Source of the DNA: Hysterangium stoloniferum
Taxonomy: Eukaryota > Basidiomycota > Agaricomycetes > Hysterangiales > Hysterangiaceae
Direction of reading: 5' to 3'
NCBI GenBank assembly: GCA_015178975.1
Contig: WHVD01000072.1
Coordinates: 124,001 to 188,000 of the forward strand
Length of the DNA stretch: 64,000 bases
Shown: one piece after another, positions 42,162 through 53,663 of the stretch
Layout of the letters: every line of letters starts with the position of its first letter
Numbering within the stretch: the first letter of the stretch is position 1
The notes under the pieces: generated by a model
What the model was told of the DNA's origin: nothing
Database searches by the model: none
The model's input: the letters and a program-made list of their open reading frames with translations, nothing else
Made by a program: the position numbers and the translations under genes

Positions 42162-45100
42162 GTTGAAAGACGTAAATTGGATGTGTGGAACTTAAGCTTC
42201 AGATGGGAGAGCTTGTGACAATGGCTGACTCATCGAATGTTTAAACCCCGACCACAATGAACAAATGAACAAATACGAGAATAATCAGCGCATAATTGAT
42301 TACTTTCTTGGTTATTATATTCCCATTATAGTTGGTTAAAAATGGTATTTTTTCAAGTGATTGAGTAACACGCACAAGGTGCCATTATCTGCCTAATCCA
42401 GTGAAAATTCGTTCCGTCTGCTTCCCGAAGCAAGCAGGTTTTTTTTTCATTATCCCGAAGTGCTATTAATATCTTTCGGAGAAACTGCTATCTCCTTCGC
42501 TTCCCGTATGAACGCCTATCATTTCTTTTTTTTTTTTTCTTTCCACTCCGCGAAAGCTAAATGTTTCTTGTAATCGATCGGGATGATAGCCGATCCCTGT
42601 TGCCCATTTGCAGGTCTTTCGCGCTAAAACTCTTCTTCTCATTACAATTGTCGACCACCATGACATATCTCTCATTTTCTGCGCAATTAAACTCCATTAC
42701 ATTCTTTTTTAAACGCAAAGGCCTATCTCCAGCAGCGAAAACCGAGTCGGACGCGGCCGGCATACGTAAACCAGAGTCATAGATGTTCATATAAAGCCCT
42801 TGATTGCCTCCCACAGCAGGTGATACTGCTATAACTGCTCGCACATTCCCCATTGGGTAGGGTGTTATTATAGAGATCTTCGCCGCATTTATTTCTCAAA
42901 CTTTCTCCAGCTTCGCCGGGGGAATTTCATATCTCATTTTTCAACAGCCACTGAACAGCTTGAGACCATCCATTTGCACCTTCTCTTCGTTCCATACGCC
43001 TCATTACGGCCGGGTCTCAAACAACCACTCCTTTATGTATCTTATATGGCGCCTGGTTAGTCTTCTAACTGTCACAGATTTGCCTTGCTCGTCAGATCGA
43101 TGACACGACGTCTTATTGGCTGGTATTAATCTCGAAGTTATTCCAGAATACTCATGACCGTATGGCAAGTCTAGACCGCCTGATTTCTATTATAGCCTGT
43201 TTCAAAAAAGCTATATCCAATGGAACCCATCGATTCTCGATTCTCACGAGGAATCTGCGGACCCCATACTCGAATAGTCCTTGTGACAATTTTCCGATCA
43301 CAGCGGAGCTAGTTGTTATTATATGTTATTATATCACGAACGCGGTCCTGCCCAATAGCCACAGATCGAAACTAACCTTACTTCGCCTGGGTGTCAGCCC
43401 ACGGGTCAATGTTGGACAAACTGAGCTCTTACTACCCAGCTTCAATCACTTCTCAATCAAATTTCGCAGCATTGTCTGTCCCCCTTCTGAGAAGTGGACC
43501 TCTTGGGTGCGTATTTGCTTCAGGCGGTACATGTCATAGCTGCATGATATCATGCGGTATTACCTCTCGCGTCAGCCGGCATTGTCGTCAATGTGTCTGA
43601 TGGTGCGCTGACGAAATTTAGGGCAATTGAGATACAACCTCCTGTAACTGATATATGACAACTGAATTTCACTTCATATGGAGATAATTGACCCCTACCA
43701 ACACCGACCAAGGGCAACGCAAGCCGCTCCTGTAACCCAGTCAATTTTCAATGGCAAGGTAGGGTCTGATAGTGTAAACCCACCATAGATTACCATATGT
43801 GTTTATTATTCAAAAATTTGCTTCTTAAATACCAATGAAAAACGCGGACGTCAAACTAAACACTTTCAGAGCGCCTCCGCCATATATACGCACTTTTGCA
43901 GAACCATCCCTTTGGGCACAACAATAGAATACCAGAGTCAAAGCGCCCAAACATTTCTATGTTAATCCATGACTTGAAAAAAAAAAGAAACATTGCAAGG
44001 GAAGACTCAGTAAGTATACGGGAGACTGTAGGGTGTATTGAATGGAGGGGCAGGTGCCAGAGAACCTGCTTTCCACATGCAAACAGTAAAAGTAGAGCTT
44101 CGGTTCTCCTTCCATTTTTTATCCTTCCTCAGCGACAATTGGGGGGAATTGGGAGTCCTCACTCCGCTTCATACATGTCCACCGTGAAGAGGGTAAGTGT
44201 TGCCAGATATCGGGAGTCAAAGATGCCCTAAATCTGTATAGAAGTTCTTTCTCTCTCCAAGGGGACGCTTCATTACGTTCATCGCTGCTTTGTTAACCAG
44301 AAATTTACTTCCTCATCGATATGTCTCCAAATGCTAGGGCGGTGTGCTCTCTGAACAGCATGTCGACACAGGAGAGGCTAAGTTGTTAGTAAAGTCTTTT
44401 CTCTTCCCAGGGCTCAAGACATTCTAAACATAATTATAGTGTGTCATATACCCCAAGCTGAGTTACATCAGAAAATCTTTCCTACTTTAGGTATATTTTT
44501 TTATTTGAATTACAAGTCCGCTGATCCCTTTGGGAAGTTCACATGACATCTCAACCAATCATTTCCTGGTCTAGACACTCAATAACATCCTAATCTTAAC
44601 CCATACTATGTCCCTTTCATTTAACGCTGTGACGGATGATGGAACAAAATGCCGAGGGGTTGAAATCTTAACACAGGATTCCGAGTCCCGATTACACTTC
44701 GTCTGGTGATAGCCCCAGGAATTGTGATCAATGTAATGTGTACCTCGAGTGCTAATGTCCCTTTCATTGAACTCTCTAACGGATGATGGCACAAAAAGTC
44801 GAGAGGTTAATTTTTTGGCGTAGGATTCCAAATCCCGATGACACCCATAGCACTTCATCTGGTGATAGCCCCAGGAAATGTGTTCAACATGATCTTCTTG
44901 ATCCACATCTATCGCTGATTGATTGTTTAATTGGAAGTGTGGAACTTCATCAGAGATCGCTGATGGTTCCATTTATGTAAAGAGGTTCATAAGTTAAGGA
45001 CGGCTCCTCGACTCGTTGAGTAATATTCCCCATCACTTCTACCTTACACCCATATTTTTTTTAGCACAATTCGCCAAATATGGTGGTTGTGGCATATCTA

Positions 45101-46062
45101 GAAGTTCTCTTCAGCCACAATTATGTAACAGATAATACAGTCGAAAACATCCATTTACCCTACGACTCGTAGTCATTTGGTAATCACAGGTATTCCTTAG
45201 TATTTGTAAAAATATGGAAGGCACTAGTGTTGAATTAAGTTCCGAAACAAGGGAGAATAGATTAGAAAATGATTACTTGAGGGGTTTTCGGAGAGCTCGA
45301 GCGTCATGCAAAGCCTGTACCCAAGGGCGTGGGTGAAGTAGTGCAATTATTTTGTGCGCAAGCCAGGCTTTGCAAGTGCAGTGGCAACGCCTCTCAAGTG
45401 GATCATCCAATTATTAAGAGAGAGAATATCTCAAGTCCTGGGACACAGACTTACGTAGGTAACAGGAGCACTATTCAGTCGTGGGGCATACGTGTAACAT
45501 ATCTCAATTAACGGATAGCTTCTCCTTGTATCTACGGAACCCGTTTAGGCACGTTTCTCCTCAGGGTTATCATGAAATTTCTCATAATCTTTCGAACAAC
45601 AGGATCGTCGTCTACTACGATCGATAATAAAAGACGGGAAAGAACACCTTCAAACTGCTTGGCTTGAAAGCGGAAATACATTTCTAAATATTAATAGTGG
45701 AGAACGCTGACAGAAGATCCCACATGTACGATCATTTAGGGCAAGAACCCTGATCTTAAAATCAACCCGCATCTGCGAATTTTCTCTTTTTACTCACTCC
45801 TATATACTATTCTACATGATTCATCCCAGATGATCGCTCCTAATTATCAAAGGATACAAGGTCGTAACAGGTCGTAGACGACGGACATGAGGAAGTTGTG
45901 GTGAAGTTTGAATGATTTATGTCGTCTTAGCAGATCTGTGAAGGGATATATGGGAATATTTTAAAGGGAAAATTGTAAACGGGGTATGGGAGACGTCTGT
46001 CGAAGAAAAGTTTTTAAAACTTCATCCGCCTTACAGAAAGTAAAGAGTGAGAGAAGATAGCA
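42162..46062. other. Island stretch without a recognised gene
   Basis: No gene I can support. Minus ORF 42557-42853 (98 codons) and plus ORF 43162-43539 show no domain. A poly-T/pyrimidine run lies at 42520-42545. A two-copy tandem duplication lies at 44608-44893 (listed separately). No transposon ends were noticed. Confidence 0.4.
44608..44893. repeat. Two-copy tandem duplication, period about 147 bp
   Basis: atgtccctttcatt ... gatgatgg ... gattcc ... cttcrtctggtgatagcccc occurs from 44608 and again from 44755, about 80% alike by eye. A minus-strand ORF (44571-44972) reads through both as a repeated ~48-residue block (SWGYHQMKCYG / SWGYHQTKCNR, then RHFVPSSV and NERDI). Whether this is coding is unclear. 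Confidence 0.7.
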
Positions 46063-46936
46063 TTAATATCGAACGTAAACGACGTTATCAGAGTGTGTTC
46101 TCGGTCGCGATGGTCTATAACTGCTTTCGCGATCGGATGACCTAGAGTGTGAGTTTGATTTTGATTTGGACGACGAGCGGGATGTATCGCGAGGTTGGCT
46201 GTAGGTTTTGGCAGGAGCAGAACCCCACTCGAGTCCACCAATCCCACCGAAGATACGACGTAATAGTGGTGCCTTTTTTGGGACAGTGCGCGTTTGGAGA
46301 GTAATGGTGGGAGTGGAATGATATGCCTGTGCATATGCCGTATATTGTCTGGTATCGTTAGACCTCTAATAAGTTTCAGATAATAAAATAAGCGATCTTC
46401 AGGGTTAGAATCAACAATGCACGCACAGGAGACTCCACTCGGTGTGGGCTGGGACTAACGACCCTGTATTGAGGTGTAGATGTATTGTAATTCCCGCCGC
46501 GACTTTGAACGGAATTCTTGACGTGATGTGCCGACGAAGGTGCATGGTACACCTGGTTCGATTTCGGCTGTGCGTAGCTGTACAAAAGCGGCTGGACTGG
46601 AGGAGGCATATATCGCGGTTCGGGGGAAAAAGAATTGTGCCTATTTCTAGAGGGTGATGTCGAAGTGACGGGGGGGTGTGATTCTCTTTCTCTGTAATGC
46701 GCTTGCGCGGACGTGGGCCGTCGGTCGAGGTAGGCTGACGGTGGGTGAGATGCTCGTGAAATAGGGATTGGTGGACGATTCCGCATCCCGGTGTAGCGGG
46801 ATGCATAAGGATTAGAAACTGAGGATTCTGGATATACTGTGGAAACTGAATCATCAGGGAGACCGGCAGGGGTAGATGGCGGTGGAGGAGGGTCCGCATT
46901 GTCTTCCAACCATTTTGCAACGATCTGAGGCTTCAT
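46063..46936 (-). CDS. Pro/Ser/Arg-rich hypothetical protein, paralogue A
   Basis: Exon 1 46427-46936 and exon 2 46063-46326 are joined by a 100-bp GT-AG intron, 257 residues. It starts MKPQIVAKWLEDNADPPPPP, then is disordered, rich in Pro/Ser/Arg/Tyr. Exon 2 carries PKKAPLLRRIFGGIGGLEW followed by a Ser/Arg-rich tail ending VVYVRY. The frame is also open upstream of the ATG (TPQWFTAAV), so another exon may precede it. Gene 49579-50226 has the same plan: disordered basic N-part, an intron, then a PKK-hydrophobic-EW segment. Function unknown; RS-like tails suggest nucleic-acid or nuclear association only weakly. Confidence 0.5.
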
Positions 46937-49578
46937 AACGGCGGCTGTAAACCACTGGGGGGTGAAGAAGGAGACGGTGGTGGTAATGGGCAGAGGGAAA
47001 GCTGCCTTGTGTGGAGCGAACGTATAACAGGTCAGGCTTGACCATACTTAAATACTTATTACTACTCATTACCACTCCTAAAGAAATCCGTTTCACACGC
47101 CAGGTTTCAAGGAGGTTCAGATACAAACCATCGGTCACGCCGGATCGGCTCTTCCCCTCGTTGGGAGGTTGGAGTTTCATTTAGGCTTCGCCGAGCTCTG
47201 CCGCTCAAACCCTTTTTTATGTTTTATGCCTATTTCCTCGTGTGTTCCGCAAGTTCAACCGATAAAGGGAAATTAGAAGCACTAACATGCACTAAAGGTG
47301 TAGTTACATATGTTGCTCAGGAAGACTCTGGCGTGGTGGAATTATCTAGTAGGAGCTCGACGAAACTCATGTTCACCGCAAGTTCCATTGCATCCAGATG
47401 GTCAGCGGCGCTGTCGCGTGTTATTCTAACTTCCCCACAAACAATGCAGCCGTTTTTCACTACTCTAACGTTCCACAGCCCAACCCCTTAAGTGTACCTG
47501 GCGGATATCCTCAGTTGCTTCAAACTTGTTTCCATGATTTTGATGCCCGAGAGAGTGCAAAACCACGCGGCTGCCTTGAGGTTCATTGTTCGCTACACTT
47601 GGAGGTCACAAGACTATAATTTTGACTGTAGGACACGCGATTACCATTCCCTTCAAATGATGCACATCCGCGCCATATGCAAGTTTACATCTCCTTAGTA
47701 CTGCATGTGACACCTTTTTGTTTATCGACCAGAACGAACGAAGAACACGTCCTCTCTTTATTGGTTGTTTAGTATCTTCCTTTCTTACAACGAGTTTCAC
47801 TTGGGGTTGGCCTTCCGACGGGAGACTCATGTTCGACCCCGCAGCACGTATTCAAGTTATACATAACGCGCCACATTACTGATGCCGTCGGAACAACCAA
47901 GTGTCACACTGTAGCCCAATATATAATGATACTATTTTTTAAGGATGGGGCGGGATTGAAAGGTTAGGGGCAATTGCTATGCAAGTCTAGAAGGACCTTG
48001 AACGCAGTCACTTGAAGAAGAGAATCACTGTGTGCTTCTATCAAAAGAATGTACAATTAATTTGCGAAAATTAAAGATTGTTGCGAGATCGGGTGATAAC
48101 ATGATCATATACCATTCCAGGAGGAATTGCGCGATCAGTGTCGCCAGATATACTCCGTACTATGTATTCCCTCCGCAACTTAGCGGCCAGACACTCAAGG
48201 ATAATCACGTACCTGCTTATAATAGAATTTCGTAATCAAACATGAATGTACATCAGTACGTTGAGATTCTGGCTTTGTTCAACACCGAACCCCCATCGTA
48301 TTCGGTCCGTGTCTCAGCCTCACGCAGCGTCAGAACACAATTACCTTTTCGAATGAATCATGCTTCCAATTTCCCCGACCATTAATACCCTTTAACGTCT
48401 ACTAGTGGAACTCTTTAGGAAGGGTATAATAGTGCTTTACCTTCTTGGCTCCCCTAACATGGTATATTAAGTACTGGGCTGTTTGGTTGCCCCCTCGATA
48501 TCGGAAGGCAAGCCTGGGCACATAACTGTTCTTCTACTATCCTATTCTTATCTGTTCGAAGATAACGGCGATGGAACTATTTGTCCGACCCTATATGGTC
48601 TGGCGGCAAATCAATTCACTCATCACAACTCAAACACATCATCAAAATATTGGTCCTGGTTTAGTATTTCAAATATTGCTTATACTTTTCGGCACTTGGT
48701 AGGACAGTTTAAAATTATGAGAAGCCTCTGGTGCCCATCGAGATGCGAAACAGATTTTCTCTCTGCACCTGGATTCTTAGGCCGAGGACCAGCCTTATGC
48801 TATCACCCGCCATCTTTCACCTTGTCAGATTGCATATAATATATCACGCTGATGATCTCAATTGAAGTGGAGGGAATCACCGATCCCTGTATGTCCAGAG
48901 GCATCCTCGCCAAGGATAATTGTTATGGCTGTAAGTTTAAGAAAAAACTACCAATGGGGTTTCACGGACGTTTTTCCGGCGTTTTTCTGGCGTATCTTAA
49001 GTATTTCTGAGAAATCCAAGTATCTGTAAAAGCAGCCCAGACCTTCGCTTTGCAGGTATTCGTGGAAGTTCTCCTGGAAAGTGTTCTTTTTCAAAAGTTC
49101 TGGCCAGAAAACAAACGGTGAAACCACGTAAATACTGTAGGATAATTATTCTCCCTTCCATCAACAACTGCGATAGTGCTTTACTTAATATCCCACTGTC
49201 GATGTTCTTTCGCTCATATTAACTTGTTAAGTAACTCTATATCTATTATGCGTTAGTATCTCTAAGCCCTCATTCAAATATTACGACAAATTAAAGTAAG
49301 GAGGTCACTACAACAGTGACTGCGCATTGATCACAATCACGCCACAGAGATCGAGGTTTTGATTGCCGCAACAGGCTCTTTCACATTATACAATGTACAG
49401 TCGTTCTGTATGATAATGCTAAATCAACTCCATGGTAACAAGATAATTGCACGACGCGAATATTGCAAAACAGCAGCATAATAAGCACTAAAAATCCATC
49501 CAGTCCGTAAACATATAATGGCCTATATGCCATACATTGCAACTAGTATCAAGTTTTCGGCTACAGTGATAACACAAC
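46937..49578. other. Island stretch between the two paralogues
   Basis: I see no gene I can support. The first ~200 bases may hold an upstream exon of the 46-kb gene. A 118-codon plus ORF at 48483-48839 shows no recognisable feature. No repeats or transposon ends were noticed. Confidence 0.4.
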
Positions 49579-50226
49579 TCAAGGCAATAATCTTTTGTAG
49601 AATGGACGAGAGGTCTGTCTTGATGGTTTGCGATACTGGTATCGTGCTCCTGCCTGAGAACTCTTGTTGTCCCATTCTATTTTATCAAGGAGACGGGAGA
49701 TGAGACCACGCTTCTTCGGCGGGGAAAACTGGGGTTCGATTGGGAGAGTTACGATCAGGATCACTGTTATATAACATTCGTAGAGCAAGAAAGTACGTAC
49801 GACAAAGTCTACTCGTTGACCAGATGGAGCTCTCACATACACAGGACTCTGGGCATCCCTAGCACGTATAGGAACTGGGATAAAAACATGTTTCCCGTCA
49901 CGATCTATCACAGGAGCAGGTGACGAGTGTGTGCGGCGCGGAGTTTGGCGGTGCCTTGCATTCTCTGCGGGGAAGGTGGGCGATGGACGAGCTGTATGTG
50001 GTTGAATACCCTGAGTAGTGTGGCGACGATGTGTAGAAGGACGGGTGCCGACTTTGACATCGTGACTGGGGCTACTGTGCGGGGTATGACTCTGCCTACG
50101 ACTATGAGTGTGACGACGGGAGCTTGATGGGCTTGAATGTCTAGGTGTCGAGCGCGGTGTCGAAGAGGTTGAATTCTTCGAGTCTCGACGGATAGGGGAT
50201 ACTGGAGGAGGCATTAATGGTTCCAC
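49579..50226 (-). CDS. Arg/Ser/Pro-rich hypothetical protein, paralogue B
   Basis: Exon 1 49801-50226 and exon 2 49579-49728 are separated by a 72-bp intron (gtacgtac...ccccag). Because 72 is a multiple of three, the unspliced frame also stays open. The first ATG is at 50214; the frame is open four codons further upstream, so a preceding exon is possible. The protein is basic and disordered (SSSRRHTHSRRQSHTPHSSP), then has KHVFIPVPIRARDAQSPVYV; exon 2 reads PKKRGLISRLLDKIEW and ends in a basic tail. The same plan in gene 46063-46936 argues that both are real and related. Function unknown. Confidence 0.5.
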   Translation of the reverse strand: MEPLMPPPVSPIRRDSKNSTSSTPRSTPRHSSPSSSRRHTHSRRQSHTPHSSPSHDVKVGTRPSTHRRHTTQGIQPHTARPSPTFPAENARHRQTPRRTHSSPAPVIDRDGKHVFIPVPIRARDAQSPVYVRAPSGQRVDFVVRTFLLYECYITVILIVTLPIEPQFSPPKKRGLISRLLDKIEWDNKSSQAGARYQYRKPSRQTSRPFYKRLLP

Positions 50227-53200
50227 TTAGATATGGTGTTTGATAAGAACCATGTGGGAGACCAAGCTGAGGGAGGGGTCGCCTTATACGTACTCGGCAG
50301 AGTCGGCCCGGCTATCGGGTTGTCAGACCTCGAGGCTCCGATTACAGATGCTGCACTCCGAAGCCTCAGTGGAACCTGCCCTACACATCATTGCTATTAT
50401 GAGGCTCTGGTTGCATTGCACCATGTCAATGTTCTGGAAACATTAACTCTATGCGGCGACGATCTGCCTCAAAATCTCAGATACATTCCCCGCATTTGTA
50501 GTAAGCATTTGGGAAACATGCGGGGAGAGAGGTTTGAAAGCCAGGATGTAAAGGTGAGGATTGTGAAATGAATTAAAACAAGAGTAAACAAATCCCATTA
50601 GAGAGTTCGCCAGGTGGTGTGTTGACTTGCACTTCAGTCTGCGGCCCATCTTTCCCTGGCGCTCGAAGATTGCACTGGGACTGTGGAATATGTCTTTAAC
50701 GACTTGGTTCTTACAACGGTAGCGGTTCAGAAGCCGTTTATGCCCTTCTAGAGATGTACTACGGAAACTGTATGTCTGGTTTTACTATCTTCGTAAATTC
50801 CACTTGACGAAGATTCCGGATTTCTGCTATGGATTCCTTGAATAAAAGTATTATAAGAAGTGGTAACCGAGTGTTCTTCAAGAACATCCCTTTCAGCAGT
50901 GCGTTTCCTCAGGCCTCTTGGACAATGCAGGCGGTGACCTAGCATCCTACGCTGTGCTATAGCGACCTTCTGTCTAGTATATGACAGTGGATAAATGGCG
51001 CTCCCATCCCATCAGAATACTCGTGATAATTTCCCTTTCTTTTGGGCAGAGCTACTTCTGACTGCATAAGCTTACTGATATTCTTTGGATGGAACCGCAT
51101 GCATACGACAATTTGTACTATATTTTCTTTATGGATACTACCGGTAGACGACATGTAGAATATTCTGTCTACTCTCGCCTTCATCCCCTACGCTATCACA
51201 ATACAAGGGTGATACTTCAAAATGTATGCTGCGTTGGTTTATTGATTGGTGGGTCGATCTGACATATTTTGCAGTAAGGGTCGTCCCCGATTTCTCTACA
51301 TTGTGTTTATTGAGGGCTCATGGGGGACAGGAGCCTTGATGGGCATCGGGAACACAGTATGATTTACACCATTTAACGGAGACCTGGCGATCGGGAGAAT
51401 ATCCATTCAAGGGTGGGTGGCATTCGCCTTCAACCGTTACACATCGATTAACCCAGTAGTTACTGCCAGGGTTGCGGGGTCTCGTAGTATATGCCACTGG
51501 GAGATATATGTTGGCTCTTAAATCAGGTAATGTGCTGTCAACCTTTGAGTTTTGCTTGATGTATAACCTCCAACAAGATACGACACCGACTTACTGGATT
51601 GACAGGTTTGGAGCATTCCTTCACTTTTGAGTCTCAAGTCTCGAGAATCTCGTCCACTGATACAACACATGCGGGACAAATGTAGAGTTCGCTCGGTATC
51701 ACCCGCGTGAGGTATAGGTACAAGCCGTAAAACCGATTCATTACTATTGCCTACCAATAATATTGATGTCGTGTCTTGACTGCAGCCACACGTTTCCGAA
51801 CGCTAACATTTGTGGTGTTATTAATACGAGGTTGGTTTTCGATATCGGTATGACATGCCTCGCTTGTAGTTTCTAATCCGAAGGAGAGGTCGGTGAATAC
51901 AATCGGTGAATACAAAGAGACTTTTTATCCTATCTCACGGAGCGCCTCACAGCCTTAGAACCTCCGTCACCACCCAAGCATATCTCATGTACCGATGTGA
52001 GCAAAGGCGGTCGGCACCCAAATTGAGTCACCGCTGTGGTTTGACGGCTGTCTTCATCAGTAAAATGAGCATGTGCTCTGGAGCCTCCAGGAGGCTCCAG
52101 CGGCACCGGAGTATTCAGAGAACATCGCCCGGTTTCAAATGCTCTCAGAGCACTATAGAGACGGCAATATCTCTTGCAAATATTTTACTCTCACTACTCT
52201 CACTACTCTAGCTATATTTATAATATTTACAATAAATATTCATATAGAAAAAAAAATTTAAAAAATTCAAATACAATTGTGATGCGGAAAATGATTATTA
52301 TTATTATCAAACATTAGTATCACTAGTTGCACAATTACAAAACAGAATAAAAAATATAAGAAAAAAATGATCCATAAAATACATAAATAAATAAAAACAC
52401 GCCATAAACAATCTTCACACTACAAGCAATGAAACAACCAGTATAGTTGGCTGTCATGAAGACATGGAGAGCTTGTTGTTACAAAAAATATAACCCAGTG
52501 AGAAGGACAACAGTAACAATACTGCATCTTCCAGCACAGCAGGGACAGGATTGTAGCCCAAACGGAGAGAACGGGAAGGACAGGTGTAGGGGATCGTGGC
52601 AATGTCCGAATGGGCAGCACCTTCTCAGAGTGTCGGTGCATCACGGATGTCAAGAGTGGTCGCGGTCGCATCGTGATCCATAGATTGACCCTGGGAGTAC
52701 ACCCTGAGTGAATGTGGTGGTCGCCTTGCAGGTGTAGGAGACGATGGCCCCCTGACCCTGCAGTGGCCTCGATGGCCCCTTGTGGGCCCGACGGGAATGC
52801 GCCGAGAGTGCTTGCAGACACGGCGGTTGTCTAGTGCGGGGCTAGTGAGAAGACACTCCTCAATTCCAGATGTAAACCTCGCTCGTGTGGGCTTTTCGTA
52901 GGGGCCGGCTCGCCGACGAGAAGGGGTTAGGGACTGTCGACATCCCACAGGATGTACGACACAGTCACTGAGAGCGGGCGTGCTGCCAGCATATGCGGAG
53001 GAGTCGGTGGACCTTGAGGTCTGGGGATTGATTGTTGTACTATAGCTGGACATCCTGATGGGGGGCGCACGTTAGGCAATGTGATGATAAACGAGGAAGA
53101 AGCACTGACATTGTCAGCTTTCCGAATTCTTCCACACTGAAAATGAAGTAAATGAAGACATTCAACATCGCGATGTGTTTCACGTAACCTGTGGAAAGTT

Positions 53201-53332
53201 GAAGCCTCCACGTTCCTGTGAAGGTTCCATTGCGCTGGGAAAGAAAATGTATTGAAGGGACACATGTTCTAAGAAGCAGCTGGAAACTCACATATTCATA
53301 CGTTCCATCGCCGGCGTAAACTGAAATGTGGA

Positions 53333-53663
53333 ATTAAAATAATTCTTTTACAACTCCAAGGCGGGTACATACTCTGTCTGCAGAAAGTCCATTGTAGGGC
53401 AGGTGGATGTGCGATGGAAAAAAACAAGAAAGAAAAAGGAGAAACAGTATATTCCAGGCAGAAGTAAGGACAAGTGTGGGGGTGAGGGCCAAGATGAATC
53501 CAAAGTGTCGAGGCAGAGACAATGATGTGAAGGTGAAGGTAGAGATGTGTAGAGATGAAGGCGGAGATGAGGAAACAAGTGTGGATAGTGCTAGATGCGC
53601 AGGCAGAGAAAGGATAAGGAAGGTGATGAGAGCACGAAGGGAAACTAAGCAGGGCCACACCAT
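53333..53663 (-). CDS. Possible membrane-protein exon (two hydrophobic segments)
   Basis: The minus-strand frame MVWPCLVSLRALITFLILSL continues with a second hydrophobic stretch and ends near LSADR, where gtatgt...catttcag could be an intron leading to a short next exon. The two hydrophobic segments could be membrane helices. I could not extend the model in phase with confidence and recognise no family. It may be a chance pyrimidine-rich reading of a purine-rich strand. Confidence 0.2.

Noticed and set aside
47815..47850. Possible tRNA T-arm (gttcgacccc)
   Set aside because: The upstream sequence does not fold into acceptor, D and anticodon arms; no tRNA gene was found in the window by eye.
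52625..53053. 142-codon Ser/Pro/Arg-rich ORF as a gene
   Set aside because: Low-complexity composition, other frames equally open, and no splice partners that keep phase could be found.
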